A stretch of 64,000 bases of DNA from Deltaproteobacteria bacterium (GCA_016935365.1 JAFGRB010000211.1:1-64000), one strand, 5' to 3'. Shown: positions 20,101 to 26,788, numbered from the stretch's first letter. The notes: generated from the letters alone by a model not told the origin. Made by a program: numbers and translations.

Positions 20101-21157
20101 CCAGGCCCGGATCGACGACTTGGTCGTCAGCGGGCGAGGGTACGGCAGCGGCCAGGGTCGGGTGTCGATCTACTTCGGCCGATGCCTGGCCAGTCTGCCT
20201 GCGGCGCCCGACATCGAGATCCGCGGCAACGTGGCCGGAGACCTCTTCGGTTACTACTCCGAGATGATCGGCGACGTGGACGGCGACGGCATCGACGACC
20301 TGCTCGTCAGCGCGCCGACCGCGAGCGCCGCGGGCAATGCTTATCTCTTCTTCGGGCGCTCCCAGGCGGACTGGGTGGCGGATAGCGGAGGAGACCGGGT
20401 GCTGTCCGCATCGGATGCCGATGTCGTGATCGTGGGCCGGGACGCGGAGGACTGGTTCGGCTACGCGAGCGGGATCAGCACGCTCGGCGACCTGGACGGT
20501 GATGGAATGTCCGAGTTCATCGTCGGTGCCAGCTCGGTCAACGACGCCTTCCTCTTCGATGGCCAGACCATCTATCTGGAGACCCAGACCGGCGACGGGA
20601 CGGCATACGCGGCTGCCGACAACCTGGCCATCTTCCACGAGGGTCCAAGCGGCATGTACAGCGGCTGCGATCCATACTACTTCTGCGTGGGTTTCGGCAA
20701 CCGCGCGGTGGGCAACGCGGACTTCGATCACGACGGATTGCCCGATCTGGCAGTTGCCGCCGCCTACTTCGAAAAGGTATACTTGTATCCCGGGGTGGCC
20801 GGAGGAGTCGACGATGTCGCTTTCAAGACGATCAACTCGACCGAGGGAAGCGTGTGGTTGGGTTGGGAGCTCGTCGTCGAGGATGTGAACATGGATGGCT
20901 GGCAGGACATCGCGCTGGGCACGAACACCTCGAACGGCCACAAGGCCATCTTCTACCTCAACCGGGGGAGCGCTCCCGAGTACTTCGGCAACTCACCGGA
21001 CATCGTCTTGAGCGAAGACAGCGAGTACTACGGGATTTCGATCGCGGTGGACGACTTCGACAGCGACGGATTGCCCGACGTGATCATCGGGAGCAACATC
21101 GCGGTCGACGCGGGTGGCGGTGACATGCGGGACGGGATGTTCTATCTGCACTACTGA
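14195..21157 (+). CDS. Giant surface lipoprotein: Ig-like repeats plus FG-GAP propeller
   Basis: 2320 residues from ATG 14195, with GGAGG 9 bases upstream (GTG 14168 would add nine residues). The leader ends GSSAC with Cys21, a lipobox. More than ten Ig-like/cadherin-like modules follow, many starting P-x-I-x-I-x-x-P and carrying an ADDxD...GxQxDV signature. A fibronectin-III-like segment comes next. The last ~450 residues contain FG-GAP/integrin-type calcium loops such as DVDHDGYADLAVG, DVDGDGIDDLLVS, DLDGDGMSEFIVG, DFDHDGLPDLAVA and DFDSDGLPDVIIG. An extended adhesin-like or matrix role on the cell surface is inferred. It lies between the PqqD fusion and the precursor-like peptide on the same strand, 46 bases before the latter. 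Confidence 0.85.
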   Translation: MKLSKVLWIFGLLSLLGSSACDCDGDAENPCDCEPTITFLSPTGGALTEFNDTNETEEGIQYPVRIQLRCVPDGTSLTFTNSLSPGETVRRDVSDGDGDGESSIEYGELTFLDGVNRICVTGSVEVAWMEDGSLGCSTRSVPELEICKDVTVQLGVPACRFENPEDGSTLTQADDDDPIAAGFQQDVAVVCKGVDDGQDVELSINARPPITGVLAFSRVDFDSVDLAEGADLLHLETQGQGGESVIAEIGVTVDTGGCAVRLTPMGGVTFRAADDEEPGVEGLQISLTVSTDPVGAFACADGSAVRVIVDGQEFQGVLSDGTAIVLATLPDGEIEAFAEVEEAGGRTGRSLVNRYFVCASPVEVSILSPRDDPDHSTPITDAADRDPAPGIQIAVRGNTSGVPDAERMWLKLDERIVMDGLDPLRPVAFQPGGEYEFRYLSFLQPGEHVVSVEGEDACGERAAISSTVWVVTAQVTCQVVDPADGSTLLAADDKDGDPDNDLQYDVGVLTANVSGGGTFEILVDGTTFGPFPVDTDTQSGMGEVRFVDGQGISVQCLLSSGEASPTNRIDVDGHPPTIEITDPAGGATFQDPAQAVCVETTGVENGQLVTVLVEQGASSDSVSASITGNQVCIGNVPWFSGANTVTASVSDAAGNPAESTPLDVTYQSCTAEPQITFINPDPTPPVEISNAGPYTVEVDVTEVLDAHDVELVIVTNGVPAQPVTPNRFGGGRAEFDVVLANGSIQFQVSATNFCGTGQEQLDALVGDPNLPSIAISSPADGDCSQTSTVSVSAQTTNADSRVCLFCFRPRSADAIPECSLATPGFWTTGAVDGAGVCSSQIDAQFPSEGDFQIWASVSNDHGSSTSPAVGYRIDATPPTVSIDEPSAGAVFNASSPDAVPGGELQIRVVVSADVRDGLTAELTGHDGIGDSPMPVFSGGQITFQRVTVTDGDHSLEAQVTDCAGNTGASIPVQITVDRIEPEVIALVPADGSAFSVAGDQGLGTPGFQRNVTCQFAAGSIQQGDALSLTRQIQGVDPTPVEVASASLNAGETSRSLGLVTLLPPPHSHGNLRLVCSVTDAAGNAGSIYSDIRIDLDAPEVDITRPTDGAQLNRSWDMCAPAGFQTQVNVSVTNIEAGDTLYLCVCDPSGPSSCSNDDAGACGDAGYGRTVTPGSVGGPGTVTLNCVDMPQGDVRLRAYAENIPGQGQWSAPVAVYVDSLPPTVATRTILTGNGDDCLNQSEGGLHVRLTVDDQGNSLDGRTVRLYEDWPPGTALPGASGTVAGATVDLSASLVSGVHVLTAVFSDALGNPNMSTSPPITDPNATFTVTVDTAAPVISISSPNKTLLNLSDDLISGGDLDFNFCVSCSGVEDGQVVTFLPMNATAAVADGAACVQTSIPEGDTLLEVQVRDACGNPEPGWATDQLAVRADLTPPTISCNPPPAQDAYYTDTSVHFICQTTGTDSTQRIQVVSTQGGPRCSPYVDGSGTTDFYCNLQPGVQDLDVTVTDPAGNVSAPWQSTNLEVDIAGCDLDVLGYLPVEIFNAADDKDADPSNGLQIDVQACSSTCTGSDVPTPVVRLRVSGGLVQTKDLGADGTPECVTFFDVRLDDGAAGVDVEAEIDDGGGHLFPDGFQVEMVDLLPPTLERLAPGEDDVLCVASQGNPSANGVDILADLSTGAPCNMAFGFRVTDGGDPTYPGSLSLREGADTRAGPTSITGVPSQNVNWPNVALTHNASHALQAVATDYAGNPSVIDLSVIADVVAPGTVNASAALEDELVDPAASRHADVLVSWSAVGDDGADGTPAGYEVRYATAPISSEARWQTAVPVYSGPSTSPPVFEGWPPLNTYSIAVRAVDEVGNYGAIPSLSLANYWRTHTVVAPGEGGYFAYGLWSIGDVDHDGYADLAVGAHTELTGGGGTDGGAVYVFYGQDDLSAWSAGQRLSNDTASEKFGSDVGRIGDISGPETCAGDDQARIDDLVVSGRGYGSGQGRVSIYFGRCLASLPAAPDIEIRGNVAGDLFGYYSEMIGDVDGDGIDDLLVSAPTASAAGNAYLFFGRSQADWVADSGGDRVLSASDADVVIVGRDAEDWFGYASGISTLGDLDGDGMSEFIVGASSVNDAFLFDGQTIYLETQTGDGTAYAAADNLAIFHEGPSGMYSGCDPYYFCVGFGNRAVGNADFDHDGLPDLAVAAAYFEKVYLYPGVAGGVDDVAFKTINSTEGSVWLGWELVVEDVNMDGWQDIALGTNTSNGHKAIFYLNRGSAPEYFGNSPDIVLSEDSEYYGISIAVDDFDSDGLPDVIIGSNIAVDAGGGDMRDGMFYLHY

Positions 21158-21203
21158 GGTATCGATCCGGTTCTTCGCGAGGACGGATCTGCAGGAGGTG
21201 GCC

Positions 21204-21353
21204 GTGAAGGCGGAAGAAAAACGCAGGATGCCCTACAAGAAACCGAGACTGGAGTCGAAGGTCATCCGGATGATCATGCACACCTACTCAACGACCGTGA
21301 GCTCCATCGGGAGATACGGTCCCTTCCGGGAGTCACCGAGGCGCGAGCCCTAG
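21204..21353 (+). CDS. Candidate RiPP precursor peptide (49 residues)
   Basis: A small gene starting at GTG 21204 behind a strong GCAGGAGGTGGCC ribosome site and ending 4 bases before the kinase gene. The N-terminal part is charged and contains PYKKPRLES (Y11-x-x-P14-x-L16). The YxxPxL pattern is the leader motif bound by PqqD-type recognition domains in lasso-peptide precursors. The C-terminal part, roughly residues 20-49, contains HTYSTTVSSIGRYGPFRESPRREP. This offers Ser/Thr for a kinase and Arg37, Arg42, Arg46 and Arg47 for an arginine methyltransferase. Gly36 and Glu43 are spaced for an eight-residue lasso ring, but no lasso cyclase gene is in the window. Coding status is inferred from ribosome site, motif and context. 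Confidence 0.68.
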   Translation: MKAEEKRRMPYKKPRLESKVIRMIMHTYSTTVSSIGRYGPFRESPRREP

Positions 21354-21357
21354 ACCT

Positions 21358-22080
21358 TTGCACAGACCTTTGCTTTTTTCCTTCCACGCCTGTGGACTAC
21401 CCTGCGAGCTTCATTGCGGGCCGTCGCTCGATGAGGCGGTTGCCTTCATGCTGGCGCCGTTTCGCGTCGCCATCTCCGGCGGCTACCAGCTGGATCTGAT
21501 ACGGGATCCCCAGACCGAAACGGAGCGCGTTCGCACGCTCGGCCGGAGCGCCACGCAGATCCAGCTCGGCCTGGGCAGCGACAGTCCCGCCCTGGTGTCG
21601 GCTGCGCTCGGCATGCTGCTCGTCCACGCCCTGGGACAGAACGGGGGGCTGCTGCTGCACGGCGCTTTCATGCTGCGAGATGACAGGGCTTTTCTCTTCC
21701 TCGGGCGGAGCGGCGCGGGCAAGTCGACCGCAGCGCGAAACGCTCGAAGCCTGATCTGTCTCCACGATGACAAGGTCGCGGTGCGATATGTCCGCGGATG
21801 CTGGCGGGCGTTCGGTGTGCCGATGCTCGACAACCGGGGACGGCCTGGAAAGCCCGGCAGCGCGCCGATCGATGGCCTGTATTTCGTACGCAAGAGCGAT
21901 ACGCTCGATCTGGTCGAGCTTCGGGGGGCCGAGGCGGTTGCCGAGCTCGCCGAGAATGTGATTCTACCGGCCGAGTACCGGCATCGCCGCGTGTTCGAGA
22001 CGGTCATGGCGCTCGCCGGGGAGGTTCGCTCGAGCTTGCTGCGCTTCACGAGAGACTCCCGGATCGATTCGCTTCTATGA
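21358..22080 (+). CDS. HPr-kinase-like (HprK-related) P-loop kinase
   Basis: 240 residues. LLLHGAFM, the Walker A motif GRSGAGKST (116-124) and LHDDKVAV follow the pattern of HprK C-terminal kinase domains. Such kinases occur in RiPP clusters, including those that phosphorylate a serine on lasso-peptide precursors (PadeK/ThcoK type), and in the PqqD-associated HPr-rel-A type systems. No PTS HPr gene is nearby, so a peptide substrate is more likely than HPr. TTG 21358 is the first possible start after in-frame stops and leaves 4 bases to the precursor gene; ATG 21448 would drop a conserved-looking N-terminus. The next gene starts inside its stop (ATGA). Confidence 0.78.
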   Translation: MHRPLLFSFHACGLPCELHCGPSLDEAVAFMLAPFRVAISGGYQLDLIRDPQTETERVRTLGRSATQIQLGLGSDSPALVSAALGMLLVHALGQNGGLLLHGAFMLRDDRAFLFLGRSGAGKSTAARNARSLICLHDDKVAVRYVRGCWRAFGVPMLDNRGRPGKPGSAPIDGLYFVRKSDTLDLVELRGAEAVAELAENVILPAEYRHRRVFETVMALAGEVRSSLLRFTRDSRIDSLL

Positions 22081-23990
22081 CAGACGCGATGCTCACAGAC
22101 GAGCCCCTTTTCCGCTATCGGACAATCACGCTGCTCCCGAGCCTTCTCTGCAAAGCGCGCTGTCCGCACTGCTGTATTCCGCTCGAGATGAGGACGAGAG
22201 ACGACTACGATCCGCGCGTGATCGAAGCTATCTTCTCGTCGATGCCGACGGGCCTGCGCTCGGTGACGCTCTCGGGCGGTGAGCCCTTCGACGCGCCCGA
22301 GCGCCTGCTCGCCCTGGTTCGGCGCGTCTCCGATTCGGGATGCGACTGTCACGCGGTCACGAATGGGCGATGGATTGAAGACCCAGCACGAGGTAGGGAG
22401 TTGCTCGCGGAGGCTGCGCAAAGAGGTCTTGCGGGGCTTGCGCTGAGCGTGGACGCCTACCGCGAAATGCTGTCGCTGGAGTCGGTGAGCAGCCTGGTGC
22501 GCGATTGCCAACGGCACGGAGTGGAGATCGTATTCAAGGGCGTCGGGAGAGCATCTCGGCGGATGATCGAGCGCTACTGTGATGCTGCGGGGCTCGATTT
22601 CGACCTGGCCGTCCAGTCGATCTCCGACCTGGAGCGAGCTGGAACCGCAGCGAGCCTCCGCGCGGATCGGATCGGGGGGCCCCGGGGCGAGGGGTGCTTC
22701 CATGTCGCGGAGCCCGCGATCTACATGGACGGAAGCGTGCTCATCTGCTGCTCGGTTCATCTGTTCCAGGGCTGCGATGCCCTGCTGCTCGGGCGAGTCC
22801 TGGACGAGCCGCTCGACGCGATCCTGGATCGGGCCAGTCGCGACTTCCTGCTGGCCGCCTTGGCCTTTCTCGGCCCTCGGGCGTTGCGGTGGCTCGCGGG
22901 CAGGCGTGCGATGCCCGGGCGTAGCAGCTGCCGGGTTTGCATGGCCACGCTGGGAGATCCGGCGCTCGTGGCCGCCGCGCGCCGGAAGATCGCCGGCGAC
23001 CGGGCGCTTCGCAGGGATCTTGCAGGCCGCAGCATGCTGTTTTCACACTTTCTGGACCGAGAGATCCAGCAGGAGCCCATTGCGAGCCGCTACGCGACCG
23101 CCCAGGAGCACCAGCGCCTGCTGGCAGACGAGCTGCGTACCGGCGCATATCGGAAAGCGATAGAGTCGGTCGTACGGCCCGGAGACACGGTGCTGGATCT
23201 GGGCTGCGGTGTGGGGATCCTGGCGCTGTTTGCAGCCCGGGCGGGGTGCCGGCGGGTGATCGCGGTCGAGAGGGAGAGCATCATCGACCAGGCCCGCGAG
23301 GCCGCACGGCGGGCTGGCCTGGCAGAGAAGATCGACTTCGTGCAGCAGGACGCGATGCGGCTCGAGCTCGATGCGCGCGCGAGCGTACTGGTGCACGAGC
23401 AGATCGGCTGTTATCTGTGGGACGAGGGTCTGGTGCCCAAGCTGGCTCGCGCCCGCAGGGACCTGCTCGAGCCGGGTGGGCGCATCTTGCCCTTCCGGAT
23501 CGATCTCTTCCTGGCGCCCTGCGCCCACCGCTCCGAGCTCGAGGCCGGCTTGGACTTCTGGGCCGAGCCTCGCTATGGCTTCGACTTCCGGCACATGGCG
23601 CAGCGCCACTTCGCCGAGCTCTCCTGGAAGGCCGGCCGGCCGCTGGTGATCGAGCTCGACGACGAGTCCTGCTTTCTGGCCGAGCCTGCGCTCGTCCACA
23701 GCATGGACCTGCGCGCGGAGTACATCACGCCGGACAGGATCGAGGCGCGCTTTTCGCTTCAACCCGGGGCCGAGTGCACCGGCATGTGCGGCTTCTTCCG
23801 CGTCCAGCTCACCGAGACGATCTCGTTCTCCACCGGCCCGAGGCCCGGCCCCAACAACTTCGGCCAGATCTTCATCCCCTGCGCGCGGCGGATCCGAGCG
23901 CCGCAGGGGGGCGAGCTGCGATTCGTGCTCTGCCCCGCACGTCTCCCCGAGCACTGGCGCTGGGAGTTTCAACTGCAGGAGGCCTCGTGA
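22077..23990 (+). CDS. Radical SAM/SPASM-like enzyme fused to a PRMT-like methyltransferase
   Basis: 637 residues. The N-terminal radical SAM domain has CKARCPHC (Cys25, Cys29, Cys32; CX3CX2C) and LSGGEP (66-70). A SPASM-like Cys set follows (Cys207, Cys224/225, Cys233, Cys285, Cys288). Residues about 335-637 match protein arginine methyltransferases. EHQRLLADELRTGAYRKAI is followed by SAM motif I VLDLGCGVG (372-380), a double-E loop with Glu441 and Glu450 (HEQIGCYLWDEG), and a C-terminal barrel. In that barrel the usual THW position reads NNF. The inferred role is radical modification and N-methylation of the nearby peptide. Starts in an ATGA overlap with the kinase gene and ends in a GTGA overlap with the next. 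Confidence 0.85.
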   Translation: MTDAMLTDEPLFRYRTITLLPSLLCKARCPHCCIPLEMRTRDDYDPRVIEAIFSSMPTGLRSVTLSGGEPFDAPERLLALVRRVSDSGCDCHAVTNGRWIEDPARGRELLAEAAQRGLAGLALSVDAYREMLSLESVSSLVRDCQRHGVEIVFKGVGRASRRMIERYCDAAGLDFDLAVQSISDLERAGTAASLRADRIGGPRGEGCFHVAEPAIYMDGSVLICCSVHLFQGCDALLLGRVLDEPLDAILDRASRDFLLAALAFLGPRALRWLAGRRAMPGRSSCRVCMATLGDPALVAAARRKIAGDRALRRDLAGRSMLFSHFLDREIQQEPIASRYATAQEHQRLLADELRTGAYRKAIESVVRPGDTVLDLGCGVGILALFAARAGCRRVIAVERESIIDQAREAARRAGLAEKIDFVQQDAMRLELDARASVLVHEQIGCYLWDEGLVPKLARARRDLLEPGGRILPFRIDLFLAPCAHRSELEAGLDFWAEPRYGFDFRHMAQRHFAELSWKAGRPLVIELDDESCFLAEPALVHSMDLRAEYITPDRIEARFSLQPGAECTGMCGFFRVQLTETISFSTGPRPGPNNFGQIFIPCARRIRAPQGGELRFVLCPARLPEHWRWEFQLQEAS

Positions 23991-24940
23991 GCGCCTCGGT
24001 GGCCAGGGAGAAAGGCATCGAGAAGCGTGCGGGCGGGGATGAACCCCGCCCCTACGATGCCAGGGAGCCCTTTGTGATCCTGCCGGACGAGGCGGGCGTG
24101 CTGCTCTCGGATCCGGGACTGCTGCAGCTCGCGGACGAGCTCATCGCAGTGGGCGCTTGCATGGAGCCCGAGCTCCTGTGCGGGGACAGGCTCGAGCTGG
24201 AGCGCGTCGAGCGGGTGGAGCCGGGCTGGATCGCGGTCTTCGAGTGGCAGGGAAGGTTGTATGCCCATCGCGTCACCCGGGTTCGCGGGCGGCGATTCTG
24301 GGCGAGCGGCGACTCGCACCGGGGCGAGCAGGGGCCGGTGGACATGGCCGCGCTGCGGGGCCGGGTCGTGGCGGTAAGGCGCGATGGCGAGAGGCAGCGG
24401 ATAGCCAGTGGACTCGCGGGCCGGATCCGGGGCGGGCCGATCAAGGAGCTTCGTATGCTGGTCCAGCGCCACGCGAGCCTGCGACGGCTTGCAGAGAAGA
24501 TCCTCGGCAGTCCGGTGATCCAGATCGGCCTACGAGCCTGCCTGGGTGGGGTGCGTATCCAGGCGGAGCGCGATCCGGATCGGCTGCTCGCCATGGCCAC
24601 CTCGGCCGGCTTTCGGCTCTCGGAAGATCGGGTGCGGGAAGGGCAGATCAGAGCTTGCAGTGCGTGCGCTCGCCGGGCGAGCCGGCTAGGCTGGATCGTG
24701 GGCTGCGAGATCGAGCCGGACGCCATCGCGGCGCGGCTCTTCGTCCGCCCGCTCGCCCGGGGGCTGGGCTTGCAGCCGCAGCTTGTCAGCAGGCTCGAGG
24801 AGGTCGCCCAGCACGCCGGGCGCGGGTACTTGCTGCTCGCAAGTCCGACACCGGGCTACAGGCCCTTGCGCGAGGCCGAGCGCCGGAAGTGGCAGGGGCT
24901 TGACGGTGAGGGCTGGACGGTGAGGGAGATGACGAGATGA
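23987..24940 (+). CDS. S24/S26 peptidase-like protein with altered nucleophile and GNAT-like tail
   Basis: 317 residues from GTG 23987, which overlaps the previous stop and has CAGGAGG upstream. Residues about 50-130 resemble the S24/S26 (LexA/signal peptidase) core: GACMEPELLCGDRLELERV, AVFEWQGRLYAHRVTRV, ASGDS and a closing GRVVAV. In the canonical G-x-S-M-x-P box the serine is Cys58, and no obvious catalytic Lys is seen (HRVTRV, His94). Residues about 200-310 faintly resemble a GNAT acetyltransferase (ARLFVRPLARGLGLQPQL...A..AG.GYLLL). Either a modified leader peptidase or a non-catalytic binding domain is possible. Coupling to the radical SAM gene suggests a role in peptide maturation. 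Confidence 0.6.
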   Translation: MSASVAREKGIEKRAGGDEPRPYDAREPFVILPDEAGVLLSDPGLLQLADELIAVGACMEPELLCGDRLELERVERVEPGWIAVFEWQGRLYAHRVTRVRGRRFWASGDSHRGEQGPVDMAALRGRVVAVRRDGERQRIASGLAGRIRGGPIKELRMLVQRHASLRRLAEKILGSPVIQIGLRACLGGVRIQAERDPDRLLAMATSAGFRLSEDRVREGQIRACSACARRASRLGWIVGCEIEPDAIAARLFVRPLARGLGLQPQLVSRLEEVAQHAGRGYLLLASPTPGYRPLREAERRKWQGLDGEGWTVREMTR

Positions 24941-26649
24941 GGTCTGCGGTCTTGTTGCTTTCGATTCTGCTCGCGGCCTGTGATGGCGAATCGATCGAGC
25001 TGGTCCTGGATTCCGACTTCAAGCTGCTGCGCCACGACCTGAAAGACCCGGGGCGCTACGAGCAGGCCCTGAGCCTGCCTCCGACCTGGGGCCGAGCAGG
25101 CCGCTGGTTGCCGGATGCGAGGCCGTGGCAGCTGCTGCCCACCGGGACCACGCGCGCCCCTGGCCAGGCGAGCGAGATCCGCGTCCAGCTCGTCCTCGAT
25201 CCAGCGGCGGGCAGCTTGACGGGCCGTGCGGAGCTTGTGCTGGGCTCGGAGGACGAGGACATCGCCAGGGTCGAGCTGCTGCTCTCGGCCGCGGCCATCG
25301 ACGAGCTCGATGCGCAGGCGCCCGATGCGAGCTTCGAATACCGGCAGGGCCGGCTGATCATCTCGCCCACGAGCCCCGTGCCGGCCGGCCAGAGCTGGCC
25401 CATCGCGGTGGAGTGGCACGACCAGGACATCGAGCTCTACGTGGACGACTTTCCCGAGCAGGGCGGACGGGTGCTCGCCAACCGCCTCTCCGCCGAGGGC
25501 TCCTTCTTCAGCTACGGCTACTGGTACTGGCCCGTCTTGATCGGCCAGGCGCGCTTCGAGGGGATCGAGATCGAGGTCACCTTTCCCGACTCGATGACCC
25601 TGGTGCTGCCAGGAGAGCTCGTCGGATCGCAGGCGAATGCGGACAGCACGCGGAGCGAGCGCTACCGCTTCGACACACCGCATCAGGGCGTGATCCCGCT
25701 CGCCTTGGGCTCATACGAGCAAGTGGCCGGCGCCTGTGGAGACGCCGTGCTCGAGCTTTACGCCCTGCCGGGCTCCAGCTCCGACGGCTACCCGATCGTG
25801 CCGGCCACCTACGTGCCGATCCTGGAGGCCATGTGCGAGGACTACCGGTCGCGATTCGGCGAGCCGGCCTTCGGGGTCTTGCGCTTTGCCGGTGTGGACG
25901 AGGCGTTCGAAAACGGCTTTGCCGGACCGGGCTTGACCCTGGTGCCCAACTACGTCTGGGACGATGACGGCAGCGGCTCGTTCATCAAGCGCGACTTCTA
26001 TCTGGCCCACGAGCTGTCGCACACCTGGTGGGGCAACGAGGTCTTCGTGGGCGCCTCGCGAGACCTGTGGCTGCTCGAGGGCATGGCCGACTACTGCGCG
26101 GCCAGCTGTCTCACGAAGCTCCAAGGCGAGCAGGCCGGCAGCTGGACCTGGCGCTGGGAGGTGCAGCCGTTGCTCGAGCACTACACTGCGGGTGGCGCGG
26201 ATCACCCGCTGGTGCCCGACGAGGCCATCGACATGGAGCCGCGCATCTACTACATCAAGGGCGCCTGGGTCCTCAGGATGCTCGGTACGATCATGGGCGC
26301 GGAGGATCTCGATCGGCTCTTGCTGGAGATCCAGGACGCGCACGCCTTCGATGAGCTCGAGACGGAGCAGCTCACCCAACGCGCTGCCGAGATCGCCGCC
26401 GAGGACCTGGACTGGTTCTTCGAGCAGTGGTTGCGCGGCACGGGCATCATCTCAGTCCGGGAGGAGCACCGCGGTTTGGATGGCGACCGGCTGGAGTGCA
26501 CGGTCACCCAGCGTGCCGTCTGGGCCACCGGGCCAGAGCGCTACTTCCAGATGCCCATGGACGTCAAGGTCGAGCATCAGGGCCGAGAGCACCAGGAGAC
26601 GGTCTGGCTGGAGGGCGTGCGCGCGGTCTTCGAGCTGCCCGTGCCCTGA
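24937..26649 (+). CDS. Lipid-anchored M1-family metallopeptidase
   Basis: 570 residues. The leader ends LLAAC with Cys15 (lipobox), so the enzyme should sit outside the cytoplasmic membrane. Zinc ligands are His358 and His362 in HELSHTWWG with Glu359 as base, and Glu381 in LLEGMADY, the M1 spacing of about 19 residues. FENGFAGPG (324-332) sits where aminopeptidases have GAMEN. An ATGA overlap with the S24/S26-like gene means it is translationally coupled to the putative RiPP cluster. It could trim the exported product or simply be a co-expressed scavenging aminopeptidase. Confidence 0.83.
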   Translation: MRSAVLLLSILLAACDGESIELVLDSDFKLLRHDLKDPGRYEQALSLPPTWGRAGRWLPDARPWQLLPTGTTRAPGQASEIRVQLVLDPAAGSLTGRAELVLGSEDEDIARVELLLSAAAIDELDAQAPDASFEYRQGRLIISPTSPVPAGQSWPIAVEWHDQDIELYVDDFPEQGGRVLANRLSAEGSFFSYGYWYWPVLIGQARFEGIEIEVTFPDSMTLVLPGELVGSQANADSTRSERYRFDTPHQGVIPLALGSYEQVAGACGDAVLELYALPGSSSDGYPIVPATYVPILEAMCEDYRSRFGEPAFGVLRFAGVDEAFENGFAGPGLTLVPNYVWDDDGSGSFIKRDFYLAHELSHTWWGNEVFVGASRDLWLLEGMADYCAASCLTKLQGEQAGSWTWRWEVQPLLEHYTAGGADHPLVPDEAIDMEPRIYYIKGAWVLRMLGTIMGAEDLDRLLLEIQDAHAFDELETEQLTQRAAEIAAEDLDWFFEQWLRGTGIISVREEHRGLDGDRLECTVTQRAVWATGPERYFQMPMDVKVEHQGREHQETVWLEGVRAVFELPVP

Positions 26650-26772
26650 GCGGATCGGCCTGCAAGCACCTGCAAACCCTGACTTTCATGCCTTACCTGC
26701 AGCGCTCGGGCCCTGCGCGACCCGGATGCAAAGCACTTGTTTTTCGAGCGACTGGGGCTGCAGTTGCATTTC

Positions 26773-26788
26773 GGGCACAGAACTTGCT
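26773..26788 (+). promoter_or_regulatory. Sigma-54 promoter
   Basis: GGGCACAGAACTTGCT matches the consensus TGGCAC-N5-TTGCT at all but the first base, with the required ten bases between GG and GC. Predicted transcription start near 26799, 17 bases before ATG 26816. The 166-base gap upstream could hold an enhancer; CTGCAA-GCAC-CTGCAA occurs at its start, but no clear palindrome was seen. Confidence 0.7.

Noticed and set aside
14978-20941. 1987-codon open frame on the minus strand opposite the giant lipoprotein gene
   Set aside because: The translated text is Arg/His/Val-rich without domains, and the plus frame has coherent Ig-like and FG-GAP motifs. Long antisense frames are expected at this GC content.
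21204-24940. Classical lasso-peptide cluster
   Set aside because: Only the leader motif, a PqqD domain and an HprK-like kinase fit. The required asparagine-synthetase-like cyclase and the B2 transglutaminase-like protease are missing nearby; the transglutaminase-like gene at 40722 is 16 kb away and exported.
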